A stretch of DNA of 64,000 nucleotides, from positions 169,001-233,000 of the forward strand of contig VIIQ02000135.1 in assembly GCA_007449985.2 (NCBI GenBank), read 5' to 3'. This document shows positions 25,978-37,617 of this stretch, in pieces. The notes beneath the pieces were generated by a model, which was not told the DNA's origin, did not search any database, and saw only the letters and a program-made list of their open reading frames with translations. Numbering within the stretch: position 1 is the first letter of the stretch; the number at the start of each line of letters is the position of its first letter. Both the position numbers and the translations under genes were made by a program. The stretch comes from Desmodesmus armatus. Lineage: Eukaryota; Chlorophyta; Chlorophyceae; Sphaeropleales; Scenedesmaceae.

Positions 25978-27594
25978 AGCATGCCATGCTTATAAGTCAT
26001 GATATTGCCTGTGTCAACTGTTGCTGATGCCAGTACCTGAGGGTGCGTTGACGCCGTCTGTCCCAGGACGTTTTGCAGCATGGGGTGCAGACCGTCTGAT
26101 CTCGGATCAGTAATCCGAGAGTCTGACATGTATTGACTAACCGGGTTGTTCTGCAGCGCAAGCGTGCCGCATGCCAGGAGGCTCCTGGCAAGTGACTCAA
26201 CTTGAGTCAGGCTGAGCAGTGCCACAAAGCAGAGAGTCTTGCAGCAAGCATGACCCCCTGGGCGTCCCTACAACTCGCAGTCTGCCAGGCTGTAGTGCAG
26301 CACTGCTGCCTATGGGCCATTGACACAGCGCTGCTAGCACACCAAATGGGCACAATGCAGCTGCTAGCTGCATCAAGCACACTCCTCCTTGGACTCCAGA
26401 TTCTGTACAGCATGTTGGGATGGCAGGCTGCGCTCAGTGTGACACTCAAGGGTGTTGTTGCTTCATGGAGCATACTGCCAGTGCGTCCTTGACGCTTTTG
26501 GGTCCAGCTTGGGGCCCAAGCTTTGGTGGCAGCATGCTCAGCATGCTGAGCAGGAGTTTCAAAGCCATCTGCATGCGCCGAATTTGGTTGTGCCACAAGG
26601 CTGATCGCATGCATTGTGTTGTGGCGCAGCACAGCTGCATCTGATGCTGTTCACATAGCCGCTATTGGTAGTAGTACTACCTTTATGCGAAATAAGGCAA
26701 TGCGCAGGCCATCTTGGCGATTTGAAATGGCGAAAATCAGCGATTTGAAATGGCCCGGGGCCATTGCAGGGATGTGCCTCTTAGGAGGGAGTGGCACTGG
26801 CAACAGACCACACCGGCTAACCTTGTGATATGGATGCACGCATGGGCTGTCAAGATGTGACGCATAGTTTCAGCAGGCTGGAGGTCTTCCAGACCAAGCC
26901 CCACTGAAACTGTGACAGTTTAGCATGTTGCATGTCTCACTAAGATGCTGGGTGGCTCTGGTGACTGACGCTTGGTTACGGCAGGCCAACAGGTTGGACC
27001 TGTAGAGTGTGTGTCATACTGTCTTTGTGTGACAACACAACTTCTGCTTAAGCCTGCTTGACTGCAGTTCTGTGTTGACCGCGCACTGTGGGTGCCTCAC
27101 ACTGCGGCAATGGATTGTCACAGCAAGCTCAAGCCCTGCCACTGTGCCTTGCCAGGGCGTGATACCAGCAAGGCTGGCACACAAGCATGCGTCTGCCGCA
27201 AACCGGCTTGGCTGAGGGAGCGTCACTTAGCACCTGTGGAACTTTCACACTATCACAAAGGTTTTTTTGGGATCTGCTTCAGGTCATCCGAGTGCCAAAG
27301 TTCTTGCCAAGTTGCCAGCAAATATGCAGGCACCCAAGGTTTGTTCGGATCACTGATCTGAGAGTCACGTTGGCCACATGAGAGCGCATACGATTAGCTA
27401 AGAGACGTTATACAAACCATTTCTGTCTTCATGAACTTGGACGTCATTCAACAGGCCGTGGACCAAACCCTCGCATCAAGCGTAAGTCCGAGGGTGAGCG
27501 ACCACAGCAACCGTCGCCGCTCCTGCTATCCGTGCTTTCTTGTCTGACCACATCATACCCATAGCATTGCAGTTTTGCATTGCATATCAGCGAA
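25978..27594. other. Intergenic; 3' part is a conserved BTB gene 5' flank
   Basis: No gene seen. The stretch 27285-27594 upstream of copy B closely resembles the sequence upstream of copy C (30170-30247 joined to 35798-36051), including gcaggc.cccaagg, gtaagtccgagg and aaccgtcgccgctcct. It therefore represents an uninterrupted version of the site disrupted by the CACTA element, and may contain a shared promoter. A short tandem (gcgatttgaaatgg, twice) lies at 26716-26755. Confidence 0.5.
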
Positions 27595-27761
27595 ATGACC
27601 GACGTCGTTGACTTCAGTGACGCAGCGGCAGTGCGCGAGCTCGCTGCTGCATGCGAGCGCCTGGTGCGTCTGGATTTTGCTGAGGGTCTTGGTTCGCTGT
27701 ACGCCCATAGCTTTGCGCTGTCTTCTAATTCCCCAGCCCTTCGCAACGTCCTGGAAGACAC

Positions 27762-27799
<38 letters not shown>

Positions 27800-29193
27800 G
27801 GGAGCTGTGCACCATACCCCTGCCTGGTGACAGTGACCTGAGTGTGTGGAAGCTTGCCCTTGGACTGATCTACCGCTTGAAGACTGCTGTCATCACGTTG
27901 GACAACGCAAAGGTGTTGCTGCTGCTGGCTGACAAGTGGGACATGGGGTGCATCACAGGTCAGTGAGGGTGCCCTACTAGGGCGCTGAGCGCCCCCCCCC
28001 CCTTCTGCCCATCCTTGTCAACGGACAAAAGCCAGGCTTTGCTGCGCATTTCACAGCCGCTGCTGTGCAGCCAGCGGCAGAGCCTGCCTTGTTGCCGACT
28101 AGTGTGGACAAAATGGCTGGCACAACCATTGTGCGCAGAAAGGCTCTCTGCAGTTGGGGGTTGCGTGCCTTCCCAACGGGGCTTTCGTGACTGGGTGTGA
28201 CTGACCATCATACAACAGCAGCTGAGGCAATGCTGCCAATGATTAGCAGTCTGCGGTGGCATTGACACCTTGCTGCCGTGGCCCATGGGTCCGGGACCCA
28301 TGCTCAACACCAAGCTCACAAGGCGCCTGCAATGCTGATGACCACAGTCGTACTGCAGCCCGGCACATCCAAGTGTCACCCCGTGTGATAATAATGCTTG
28401 GAGTGTGTGTCAGGAGGGGTAGACCCCGCCGTCCTTACAGGGCGTGAAGCCAATGGGAGGTAATCCTATGGCGTTACTGGGTTAGGAGGGGGCCCTGAAG
28501 CATTATTATTATTATTATATAGAAGTTGCGCAATACATATTTATCGCTGACTGGCAACACCTTGCCTTGGCAAAGGTGTGCTTGTCAAGCAGTCAGAGTG
28601 AGTCACACCCAATTCTTTGAATGCTTACTTGCTGCTGTTGCTGTATGCATGCAGCTGCGGTGGAGAAGTTTTTGATGAGCAAAGAGATCCCGGCAGCCAC
28701 CAGCAGACTGCAGCACAGCCTCACTCCCTCAACAGTCAAGGCCTGGCTGCCAGTGTTCAGCAAGTGTGGGCTGGACAAAGAGGTGCAGCTGTGCATCGAC
28801 TACATCCTAGAGCAGCACAGCCCTGTGAACATCGACATGACCGGCCTGTCAGACCTCCAGCCCACCCACGCTAACCTGCTGCTCACAGCCCTTCAACAAC
28901 AGCTCAGCATAGCCAACAGCAGCCTCATCCAGGCCAACAACAAGATCAGCAAAGCCAACAGCCAAAGGAAAAAGCTGCAGAAGTACACTGGGTGCAGCCA
29001 GTTGTGGGTGTATCCTGCTCTTCATGCTACAATCTCTGGGTTGCCAGTGAAGACCATATTTGCTGCAACAGGACGCCTAATGAAAAGGATGACTTGTGGT
29101 TCGGCCAGGTCTGACTCAGTCCTTGAAGGACCATGTCTCAGGACTCATGCTGTCACTGACTCTGGCACACTGTGCTGCCTTTCAAATGTGTGA
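27595..29193 (+). CDS. BTB/POZ domain protein, copy B, with a likely C-terminal frameshift
   Basis: Exon 1 is 27595-27958 (donor gtcagt) and exon 2 begins at 28655 after gcatgcag. The N-terminal half is a BTB/POZ fold (FSDAAAVRELAAACERLVRL, SPALRNVLED, VWKLALGLIYRL, LLLLADKWDM), with an in-frame run of about 12 Gln in a loop. Exon 2 gives the family helical region (VKAWLPVFSKCGLDKEVQLC). Relatives end in a CxxC...CC knuckle. Here those residues (SCSSCYNLWVA, ICCNRTP) lie in the next frame, stopping at 29112-29114, whereas the main frame continues to 29193. A one-base indel near 28990-29020 explains this. BTB proteins usually bind CUL3 or dimerise; that role is inferred. Confidence 0.75.
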
Positions 29194-29298
29194 TGTTCAT
29201 GTCTGTGTGCATGTATGTCACTCAGTCAGTCACTGCAGTGACTGCATTTGAAGTGTGCTGTGCCACAGTGTGGCAGATGTGTGAGTGGTATGAGTATG

Positions 29299-29303
29299 TG
29301 TAA
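29299..29303 (+). terminator. Possible TGTAA poly(A) signal for BTB copy B
   Basis: TGTAA is the usual chlorophyte polyadenylation signal. It lies about 185 bases past the family-frame stop of copy B. Confidence 0.35.
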
Positions 29304-29677
29304 GTCACTGGTGAATTGACAAGTGAGTCACTTGACAATGGCAGTACACATGCAGCATGAGTACTACTGTGTGACACAGTGTTAACCTTCTGCATAATCA
29401 GCATGCATTTGGATTGCGCAGTTGCAGCCTGCTGGCAGCAGTCAAGCAAGGTGTGTGCTTGTGTGCTCCCTCAGGGGGTGCAGGGCCCCTGCAGGCCCCT
29501 GACCGGGTCACCCCTGCTGACACTGACATCAAACAGCAGCTGTGTGGCCGCCACTGAGTTTGGCCCAAGGTTGAGTCACTCAACCTTGTTGAACAAGGCC
29601 GGCTGCAGTACAAAGCTGTATTGATCAATCCACTTGTTACAAGCCTTGGGTTGCGGCGAGTCTCAAGGATATGCATA

Positions 29678-29782
29678 CATTATGTTCAGCACAACCACTA
29701 GTAGAGCCAGGCTACGTAGCTCTACCAGATCTCCTGGCCGTACTAGAGCCTGGATCTACTAGTGGTTGTGCTGAACATAATG
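29678..29782. repeat. Inverted repeat (hairpin), 36-bp arms
   Basis: Arms 29678-29713 and 29747-29782 are reverse complements with one mismatch (gagcc versus gatcc). The 33-base loop itself contains gtagagc/gctctac complementarity with arm 1, so alternative folds exist. It resembles a MITE or a small-RNA precursor. No coding role is seen. Confidence 0.85.
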
Positions 29783-30247
29783 TTGTATATGTATACAAGT
29801 GTATACAAGTGAGAAATGCAGACTCTGATTGCAGTTTCTGATGCGATGCCAAAACTTGTCAAACTTGAAGCCCTTCAAATGAGCCCTTCAAATGAGCACG
29901 GTGCAACAGCAAGGTGCCCTGCCTCGTCTGGGCCTGACTAGAATCACGACCATAAGCGCTTTTGGATAGAAAGGCTAGCCGCACAAGCCGTCATGGACCA
30001 TGCTGATGCAGAGCATGCATTGGTGTGAGCGTCGGGGGACTGTCCGGAGGACACGCTGCAAACAACACATCAAGCTGGCAAATCTGCAGAAACTGGGCTG
30101 GCAATACCCTTGTAAAGCTGCTGCACCTGCTTCACACATACGGCTCAGCACCCCGAAAATGCCACTCAAATGACCTGAAATTGATCTGTTGCGGCAAGAG
30201 CTCAACTTGCCAAGTTGGCAGCAAACATGCAGGCGCCCAAGGCCCAT

Positions 30248-30281
30248 CACTAGCCCGGCACCCCCCTTGGTATACTAAGCC
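30248..30281 (+). repeat. Left terminal inverted repeat of the CACTA element
   Basis: 34 bp, exact reverse complement of 35764-35797, preceded by target duplication CAT. Confidence 0.92.
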
Positions 30282-30299
30282 TCTACCCTTACTCATAGT

Positions 30300-30560
30300 A
30301 GTACGTAGCCCCCTTAGTGTGTTTCATACTAAGGGGGTCTGGCCAGCACCAAGGGGGGGCCTTAGTACAGTTTTGTACCAAGGGGGGTGGCTTAGTCGAA
30401 GTATGACTAAGCATGGTACAGCTGCTACTAAGGCTTCGCAGCCAAGGTGTTAGCGGCCCTTGGTGGACGCAGGCGCTAGGGCTGTGTACAGGGTGTGCTA
30501 TGCCTTGGTAAGGGCTTACACTAGGGCATGGTGAAAACCACTAAGGCTTTGTTGCCATGC
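30300..30560. repeat. Left subterminal motif cluster of the CACTA element
   Basis: Repeated short motifs such as cccccttagtg, catactaaggggg, gcaccaaggggggg and gtaccaaggggg occur in both orientations. One pair (about 30309-30337) can form a hairpin. Matching motifs recur at 35650-35763. Confidence 0.7.
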
Positions 30561-32605
30561 CCTGTCCAAATGTGACACAAGCTTGATGTGTGCTGTGCTG
30601 TCAGCCCTGAGCATTGAGCGCTGCGTTCTACATTGTGCACTCTACGTCTGTTGACCTCTGCACATGCTTCATGGCCATTTCAGCACTTCAGGCCACACGC
30701 AAGGGTTGCTTCATCCTCCCATTGATCTTGCTAGCACAACTGCGCCACACATGTACAGGCAAGTGCAGCGGTGTGTGCTGTATCAGTGCAGAAATTGGCA
30801 AGCTTTGCAGCAAAAGGCATGCTAGCCAATCGTCAACGCATACCAAAAGAACAGCAGCTCATTAGTGTAACCACAAAGACATGCCTCACAGACCAGTGCA
30901 CTTATTGCATGACCTGGTCACACATTAGAAGGGGACATGCGTATATGTACTTCAAACTGCTGCAACGGTGGCAATTGCACATGCATGACTGTTGTAGTGC
31001 ACACACATGAATTGCTGCACACACACCTCATTGCAGGCTGTGAGGGTAACAGCAGACCCATGCAAATATGTTGTGCACCATGCATGCATATCACTATTGC
31101 GGCGGAAGCCCATGCGAGGGACATTCAAAGTCACTTTGTGAAACGCTCCGAGTGCATGCAGCAAATGTCCCAACCAACCAGACCCCAAGCCTTGCTGCCG
31201 CAAAGTTTTGCAGGCGGCAGCCTAGTAGCATGTGGGGACCGGCACCAAAACCCCATGCAGCAACCTAGGCAGATGCATGCAGATGTAGATATGCCGCACT
31301 AGGCACACAGCTGTGCCACACTAGACAAACACATTGCGTCAGACAAATCCTGGGTGCGGCACGTTGGTGGTCAGCCACCAACACGTAGCCGCTCAACACA
31401 ACAGCACACTGAACAGCACCAACTACTTTCCGAGCATTGAAGACCAGATGGGATTTCCCAATCCTCTGAACACACACAGGCTGTCCTGTACGGACCCTTG
31501 TAGGCTCTTCGTCACTTGTGCGCACTTGTGTTGGCATCAACTGCTTGTTGCGCGCTGCCATCTTGATCTTCTTGCGCAACCAGCCGATGTCAAGGCCCAA
31601 AAGGATGCCGTACCTGCGCACACCACAACCGTGTTGATGTGTGGTAATCCAGACAGTGCAGCAGTGGCAGTTGTGCTGATGGCAAGGTGTGCTTCACACT
31701 GCCAGCCTGGACCCCCCTCCACACGCACAGCCCATGCCTGGTCACAACCACAAAGGTCTCAGAATGTGCTGCATCTGCCACTGCACTAACTGTTGTGTTT
31801 ACCCAGTGACGCTTTGTGCGTCAAGCATGTGCCTCACATGTTGTGCTATTCCTCCGCTTGGTTGGTGATATGTGCACCCTTGTTGTAGATGAAAGCTTCC
31901 CATGTTTGGCCAGCCGGCTTGTACTTGCGCACCCATGAGACTGGCAGCAGTTCATGGCTTCTGGCACCGGTTCAGGTCACCTGCACACCACACCCAGCAG
32001 CACCAAACACGTCATGATTGCAGCTAGTGGCTGCAGGCGCATGCCTGCTGCACAACTGCGGTGTGGCACATGCCTGTCGGATTACAGGCTGTCCCACTGG
32101 TTGCATCAGCAGCATCTGTGTCTGCCTATGCAGCCAGCTGCTGCTGCATTACGGCTGGGTGTGGCCCTCGGTTGCTGTCCAGTAGAGGGATACACATTGG
32201 AGCATGGCATGCTGCAGTATATGTCAGGGCTGTTTTGCCGTCTGCACCAGCCTTGGCGTGCACCAAGGCCAGGGTGAATGCAGCTGTGATCAGAAGCAAA
32301 GTGCGGTCCTGCTGCATTGCCCTGCCAATAGGCACGGCTGCTGCATGGCTTGCTCACCAACATCAGAGCTGCTATCTCACCTGCGTTCTGCTGGGGGTGG
32401 CTTTGGGTTGGATCCACTGCTCCTCCAGCCTGGACATGCTGCCCTTGTCCTGTTCCACAACAACTGATATTGTCTGGTCCAGCAGCTCAGACACTTGTTC
32501 TACTTCTCCCATGTTCAGGTCAGCTTTCTGCAGAGCGGCAAACGTCAACATGGCCAGGGACAGCAGCGCACAGCAAGCCCAGACAGAGACAGGGTGCAGG
32601 CAGAG
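30561..32605. other. Interior of the CACTA element, no assignable gene
   Basis: A minus-strand frame near 31350-31620 (containing LLGLDIGWLRKKIKMAARNK) has coding-like composition and may be an exon of the transposon's own or a captured gene, but it has no recognised domain. The rest shows only short frames. Confidence 0.3.
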
Positions 32606-33464
32606 TTAGCGAATGCATGACATGCTACTGTTTTTTGGCCTGCTGGTTTGCAGCGTCCTGTCATCAGGCTGCCAGCTGGAGCAGGTTGGGCAGTCAATGG
32701 CAGTCAGCGATTGATCCCGCCCTTTGTTCTTTTGGCTCACAACAGCAATCGTCCGCACGTGCAGCAAAGCTGAGGACAGAAAAAAGTCATTCAACGAATC
32801 ACGTACCTTTCTTCAGCAGGCCCTGGCTGATCCCTGCGTCCACCGTGTGCCTTGCCATCAAGTTGCAGTGGGGGTCCGTGCCCAAAGCACCGCCCCACAA
32901 GTACTTGGGAGAGTCACGTATGGGTGTTGCTGCGTCGTATGGGCTCTCTGAGGCACCAGCTGCGGCACCAGCTGCGCCACTGTCGCTCTGCTGCTGCTCA
33001 TCATACTCTGAGGCCATGTCTAATGCGTTGAAGCGCTCCGAGCTGCAGTTGCTGTCACCAGACGTGAAATGAAACTTTAAAGTAGACCTTCGAATGCTGT
33101 TAGAGCGGTGGCACGGCTGGGCTGTCAAGGCAAGCATGAGCGGAACCGAAGCTGGTGTTGAAGAGTCTGAAAAGCCGAAGGGGCTAACGACGTTTGCGGG
33201 TGTGGGCCACTCTGTATGGCAGCGATCTGGTAGGTGTGGGTTTGCGGTCCCAGATGACATCATCATGTGATTGTGCAATATGGGGGGGAGGTTGTTACAA
33301 GTGGATACTTTCACCGCTGAGCGGTACTCTCCACACGGGATGAACTGGGAAGACACACCTGCAAGAAAAACCTGCAGCAAGACCGGCAAACAAGACCAGC
33401 CCCCAAAAAAACACACACCACCAAGGGCAACTGCCACACACACACCAGGTATAGGATCGTGCAT
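32606..33464 (-). CDS. Unknown spliced gene carried in the CACTA element
   Basis: Two exons join in phase. The first ends at 32807 with a strong donor (AAAG then gtacgt). The second runs 32769-32606 after a tcctcag acceptor and ends in TAA. The junction G+CT gives Ala and a short C-terminus with a CPTC motif. The first exon encodes a mostly polar, disordered-looking protein (SNSIRRSTLKFHFTSGD, ESPYDAATPIRDSPKYLW). The 5' limit is uncertain: several acceptors occur at 33345-33390, and upstream exons may exist. It could be the element's accessory DNA-binding protein or a captured host fragment. No domain supports either option. Confidence 0.4.
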
Positions 33465-33554
33465 TCATGACTCAGCGCAAGCTGGTAGTCTCCACACACC
33501 GTGCACGCACACACATGGGTCAGTCTTTCAGACAAGTCTCAACATAGGCAGAAG

Positions 33555-34880
33555 TTAACAGATCAAGCCAATCATTTGCTGTGCTAGCACGCAGAGCAGG
33601 ACCCACAACACAGCTACTACTAGAGCTCCTGCTGCCAATGCTAAGGTGTCAGAGTGCCGTACCCCGAGCCCGAGCAACTGCGTAGACAGGGGTGAGCTTG
33701 TCGCACGGTGCAAGCAGGCTGGGTAGGGCATAACAGCCACATAGCCGTCCGGTTGCTGAATAGGGCGCACCCCAAACAAATTGCCCTTACCCAGCAGGTG
33801 CCTTCTATACACGTCCATAGCTGCAATGCAACGGGCCAGCTGAGTTTGGTGGGTGGTGCCGAACACAAGCTGCATGCACCGCTGCACTGAGTCCCCACCA
33901 CCATAGGCAAATACTGAAGCATACTTGTCCCTGATATGATCATATGCGGGGCACTCTAAGACGAAATGAAGCAAGTCCTCAGGCCTGTCCCCCCCACACC
34001 TGGCTACAAGTGTGTCATGCCACTCAGCACGCAACCCCCTACCAGAGCAGAGGGGGCAGGTTCGCCCATGCTGTTGTCCCCCACCATGCAGGCGTCCACT
34101 CAAGTGGTGTCCGCCAAGCCGGTACCGTCCCAAACACCGCAAGATCCCCCTAGGCAAGCATAGCTGATGGAAGCTCGGGGCATTGTCCCTCCCATGTACT
34201 ACATTGGCCTCAAGGGCATGCACCCATGCGGCATGCGTCCTAAGATGGGTGCTGAGTGACACACCTGCCCTAGGGTCAGCGCTAGCAAGAACGACAGCCT
34301 GCCAGTGGGCCGCCTGATATCGCAAGGCAGCATGCATCACCGCTTCCTTGGTGATGTTGATGGCTTTGATGGAATCAACAGTCACCCCCGGTGTGCCTGA
34401 GCGCCACATGTCCCCCTCCACAAAGCCAATATCTTCCAATCCTTCCAACAAACAGAAAGTCCAACAGTTGACGCACCCTTTCAACATCATGTCTATGTCC
34501 GCTAACCACACCTGGTGGGCCAGCCGGTCGGGCTCCATGGCTGCCAGCTTGGCCCACCAACTAGCTGCCAGGGACAGCCACCGACACGGTAGGGAGGCTC
34601 GGTGGGTGTCCCTCAACAGGACGTCGCGACTGGCGGTGCGATGTGCCCCATACAGCTCGCGTAAAAACAAGAAGTGCACGTCGTCTGCTTCGCAGGCTCG
34701 GCCTGCGTAAGCGTCAGTCAACCATTTGTGGCACATGGAAGGCCCCCAAATATGTGCCCCATATGAAAGGACCGGGTCCACCAGGATGTCAAACATTCGC
34801 ATGCGGAGATCACCCTGTGAGATGTGGTGAAGCCGCAACAGATGCAGCAAACCGAACAATATCACGTCATCATCACACAT
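33555..34880 (-). mobile_element. 5'-truncated LINE ORF2 C-terminal region
   Basis: An uninterrupted 441-codon frame resembles the region after the reverse transcriptase core of non-LTR retrotransposons. It has the thumb-like segment DILVDPVLSYGAHIWGP, and near residues 280-335 a Cys/His pattern CPLC...LLHFVLECPAYDHIRDKY typical of LINE C-terminal zinc-binding domains. It ends in a hydrophobic tail. The endonuclease and catalytic reverse transcriptase motifs are missing; an in-frame stop lies shortly upstream of the first Met. It is therefore a dead-on-arrival fragment, nested inside the CACTA element and oriented opposite to the BTB gene downstream. The lack of stops suggests a fairly young insertion. 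Confidence 0.7.
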
Positions 34881-34964
34881 ACCCCCTGGAACGCGTACAT
34901 GAGTTTCACTCGGCCACTGGCCTGTGTTGTAGTCTGTTTATTCACACTGTGCTGGTTCCATAGT

Positions 34965-35640
34965 GATCGTGCTCAATGGGGTGGAGGAAACAGGCTAGTG
35001 GCGCCTTGGAAGGCAGTAGGGTTCCTGGATAGCCCACACAGGTTGTGAGCAAATTGTTGAGGTTGCCAACAGGAGTTGTGGGAAGCTCTTTACATGCCGG
35101 AGTTTCAGGGTGTCTGCTGTCACAGCACACACGTGCCCGCCTGCCATGGCAGGAGCCTAAGTGCAGCGTGTCGTGTCTGCATGCAGTGCATGCCAGCAGC
35201 CTCCTGCAGTTGTCAGCTGCTGCCCAGCAGAAGGCGCAGGCATCAGCTAATGACGGCCAGCTAATAAGTTGTATAGCTGTGGGGCGCAATGCCGTGCAAC
35301 AGAGCCCCTGCAGCAGTTGTTGGTTACAGCGCAGCCGGTTGAATTGGCAGGGCTGGTTGGGCAGTTGTCAGAAACCACTTGCAGTTGGCATGTGTCACTT
35401 GCTGTGGCTGTCAGTGCACTGTAGCATGCAAACTGCGCTTGAGCTAGCCCAACTTGGATGCCACTGAGGCAGTCAGGCCCACCGTGGGCGGCCCCTAGAC
35501 TGGGGGCGGCCCCCAGACGGCTTGCACGACGCGTGTCGGGCCTGACAAGCAGTGAAAGGCTCTGACCAGATACGATTAGGCTAGCAGAGAAGCAGCATTA
35601 CACACACGAGGCCTTGGTCGTGACCTGCTAAGCCTTAGCA
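34965..35640. other. CACTA element interior, no gene seen
   Basis: Only short unsupported frames. A small GC-rich palindromic segment (cccctagactggggg) lies at 35497-35511. Confidence 0.4.
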
Positions 35641-35763
35641 ACACGGTACCAAGCCCTTGGATGTGAAGCCACCCCCCTTCACATTGCTGCGCAGCCTTGT
35701 GCCAACCCCTTGGTGGAGGCCCTTAGTACACGTGACAGAAACTGCACCAAGGGGGGGGGGGGG

Positions 35764-35797
35764 GGCTTAGTATACCAAGGGGGGTGCCGGGCTAGTG
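35764..35797 (-). repeat. Right terminal inverted repeat of the CACTA element
   Basis: 34 bp, exact reverse complement of 30248-30281, followed by target duplication CAT and preceded by a poly-G run. Confidence 0.92.
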
Positions 35798-36051
35798 CAT
35801 GGACGGTGTGATCCGATTTGAGTCTGAAACTTTGTTGAAGAGAGAGCGCAACTGGCTGGACAAGAGAGGTTATGCAAACCATCGCTGTTTTCATTAGTCA
35901 TGAAAACAAAAAGTAGGCCTTGGACCAAAACCTCAGACAACCGTAAGTCCGAGGATGAGACGACTGCAACCGTCGCCGCTCCTTCTATCCGTGCCTTCCT
36001 TCCCGAGCACATATCCATAGCTGTGCATTGTTCCCGGTGCAAAGCAGTGAA

Positions 36052-37474
36052 ATGAGCGCCGTCGTCGATTTCAGTGACGCAGCGGCAGTGCGCGAGCTCG
36101 CAGCTGCAAGCGAGCGCCTGGTGTGTCTAGAATTTCCTGAGGGACTTGGTTCGCTCTACTGCCACAGCTGCTTCCTAACGCATAGCTCTCCAGTCCTGCG
36201 CAACGTCCTAGACGACACCCAGCAGCAGGACCAACTTTACTCCATCCCTCTGGCAGGTGACAGCAACATCAGTGTGTGGAAGCTTGCCCTTGGCCTGATC
36301 TACCACCTGAAGACTGCCACCATCAGCCTGGACAACGCACAGGGGCTGCTGCTGCTGGCAGACAAGTACAACATGGAATTCCTCACAGGTTCGTGAGTTG
36401 AGGATTGAGCGTTCTTTATCGCCCCAACCCACTCACTTCAAGTGAGTGCCCACCCACCCGGTGGCACCCACCCACCGCTCCCCGCCCAAGCCTTGAGAGG
36501 GGGGGGGGGTGCACACCCAAAAGCTCTGATGTTTCAGTGTGAGCACAGCACACTCAGTGTGCGGTCAACGGTTGACAATTCGTGCACTGCGCCTCGCAGG
36601 CTGCGCACTGCTTAGGGCATCTGATGCATATGGAGCTGTGGGGGTCGTCGCCACTACCAGCTCGCGGCCACCACTGGGTACAAACACTGTAGATGCTGCA
36701 TCATGCATGTCACAGTGTGACAAGCATGGACATACCTTGGGACCAGGGAGCTAGCTTGGCATCCACCCCCTCACTGAGTTTCAAACTCAGGGCCTGAGTC
36801 TTGAGCAGTTTGTGCCAGTGTCGTGTTACTAACAGGTTGCTCGCTCACTGAGTGCCGGGCACTGGGCCAAGTGTATGGTCAGTTACCAGTTGCCTGGCCA
36901 AACCTCCTGTGGTGGACATGATGGGCCCCAAACATCGGGTGTTTCCCTGACAGCCATATCCCTGCCTTTGCCGTTGAGTCCCTCGAACTGTGAATTTCCT
37001 GCTTTTTGCGCTGCAGCTGAGGTGCAGAAGTTCCTGATGAGCAAGGACATGCCAGCAGTAGGCAGCAGGCTGAAGGACAGCCTCACACTTGCAACAGTCA
37101 AGAGCTGGCTCCCAGTGTTCAGCAAGTGTGGCCTGGATCAGCAGGTGCAGCTGTGCATTGACTACATCGTAGAGCAGCACACACCTGTGAACATCGACAT
37201 GACCATCCTGTCAGACCTCCAGCCTACCCACGCTAGCATGCTGCTCACAGCCCTGCAGCGCAAGCTGAGCCAAGCCAACAGCGACGCCAGCCAGGCCCTG
37301 AGCAGGATCAGTAAAGCCCAAAGCCAGCTTGACAAGGTGCAGCAGTATACCAGTGGGGGCTTTTGCATCTATGAATGCTCTGCATGCCACAAAATCTGGA
37401 TTTCGAATTTTGGTATGGGGTGCTGCAACAAGCAGTCCACCACACATGTGTACTTGACCCTTGACCAGATATGA
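36052..37474 (+). CDS. BTB/POZ domain protein with C-terminal Cys knuckle, copy C
   Basis: Exon 1 is 36052-36388 (donor gttcgt) and exon 2 is 37017-37474, joining as ACA G + CT. The BTB domain occupies roughly residues 1-112 (VVDFSDAAAVRELAAASERL, SPVLRNVLDDTQQQ, VWKLALGLIYHLKTA). The second half is helical (VKSWLPVFSKCGLDQQVQLC, then an Ala/Gln/Ser-rich coiled stretch) and ends with ECSACHKIWISNFGMGCCNK, a possible CxxC/CC zinc knuckle. No stops or frameshifts were found, so this is one of the better preserved family members. Its 5' flank is split by the CACTA element 250 bp upstream of the start, which may affect expression. A role as CUL3 adaptor is inferred from the BTB fold. Confidence 0.82.
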
Positions 37475-37612
37475 GTCCGGATGAGACTCATTGGTGGTGG
37501 CTCGGCTGCGGTTGATGTGTTGGTCGTCCACAGCCTGTGTCCACATGTGTCCACATGTACGACTGCATGCAGTTGAAGTCTGCAGTTGAAGTTCTGACTG
37601 GGTGACATGGTG

Positions 37613-37617
37613 TGTAA
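37613..37617 (+). terminator. TGTAA poly(A) signal for BTB copy C
   Basis: TGTAA about 140 bases past the stop, a typical chlorophyte position. Confidence 0.5.

Larger units (their letters stand above)
30248..35797. mobile_element. CACTA (En/Spm)-type DNA transposon, 5.55 kb
   Basis: The ends are perfect 34-bp terminal inverted repeats starting CACTAGCCCGGCACC and finishing TAGTG, flanked by a 3-bp target duplication CAT (30245-30247 and 35798-35800). CACTA termini with 3-bp duplications define the superfamily. Both subterminal zones are packed with short motifs in both orientations (accaaggggg, cttagta, ctaagg), as expected for transposase binding sites. The flanks join into one stretch matching the uninterrupted upstream region of BTB copy B, so this is an insertion. 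No transposase was recognised inside, so it is probably non-autonomous. It carries a LINE remnant and a spliced gene of unknown function. Confidence 0.88.

Noticed and set aside
34840..34880. CDDDVILFG read as the reverse transcriptase YxDD motif
   Set aside because: The next recognisable LINE segment (VDPVLSYGAHIWGP) follows after about 24 residues, too close for motif C of an intact domain. It may be chance or the scar of an internal deletion.
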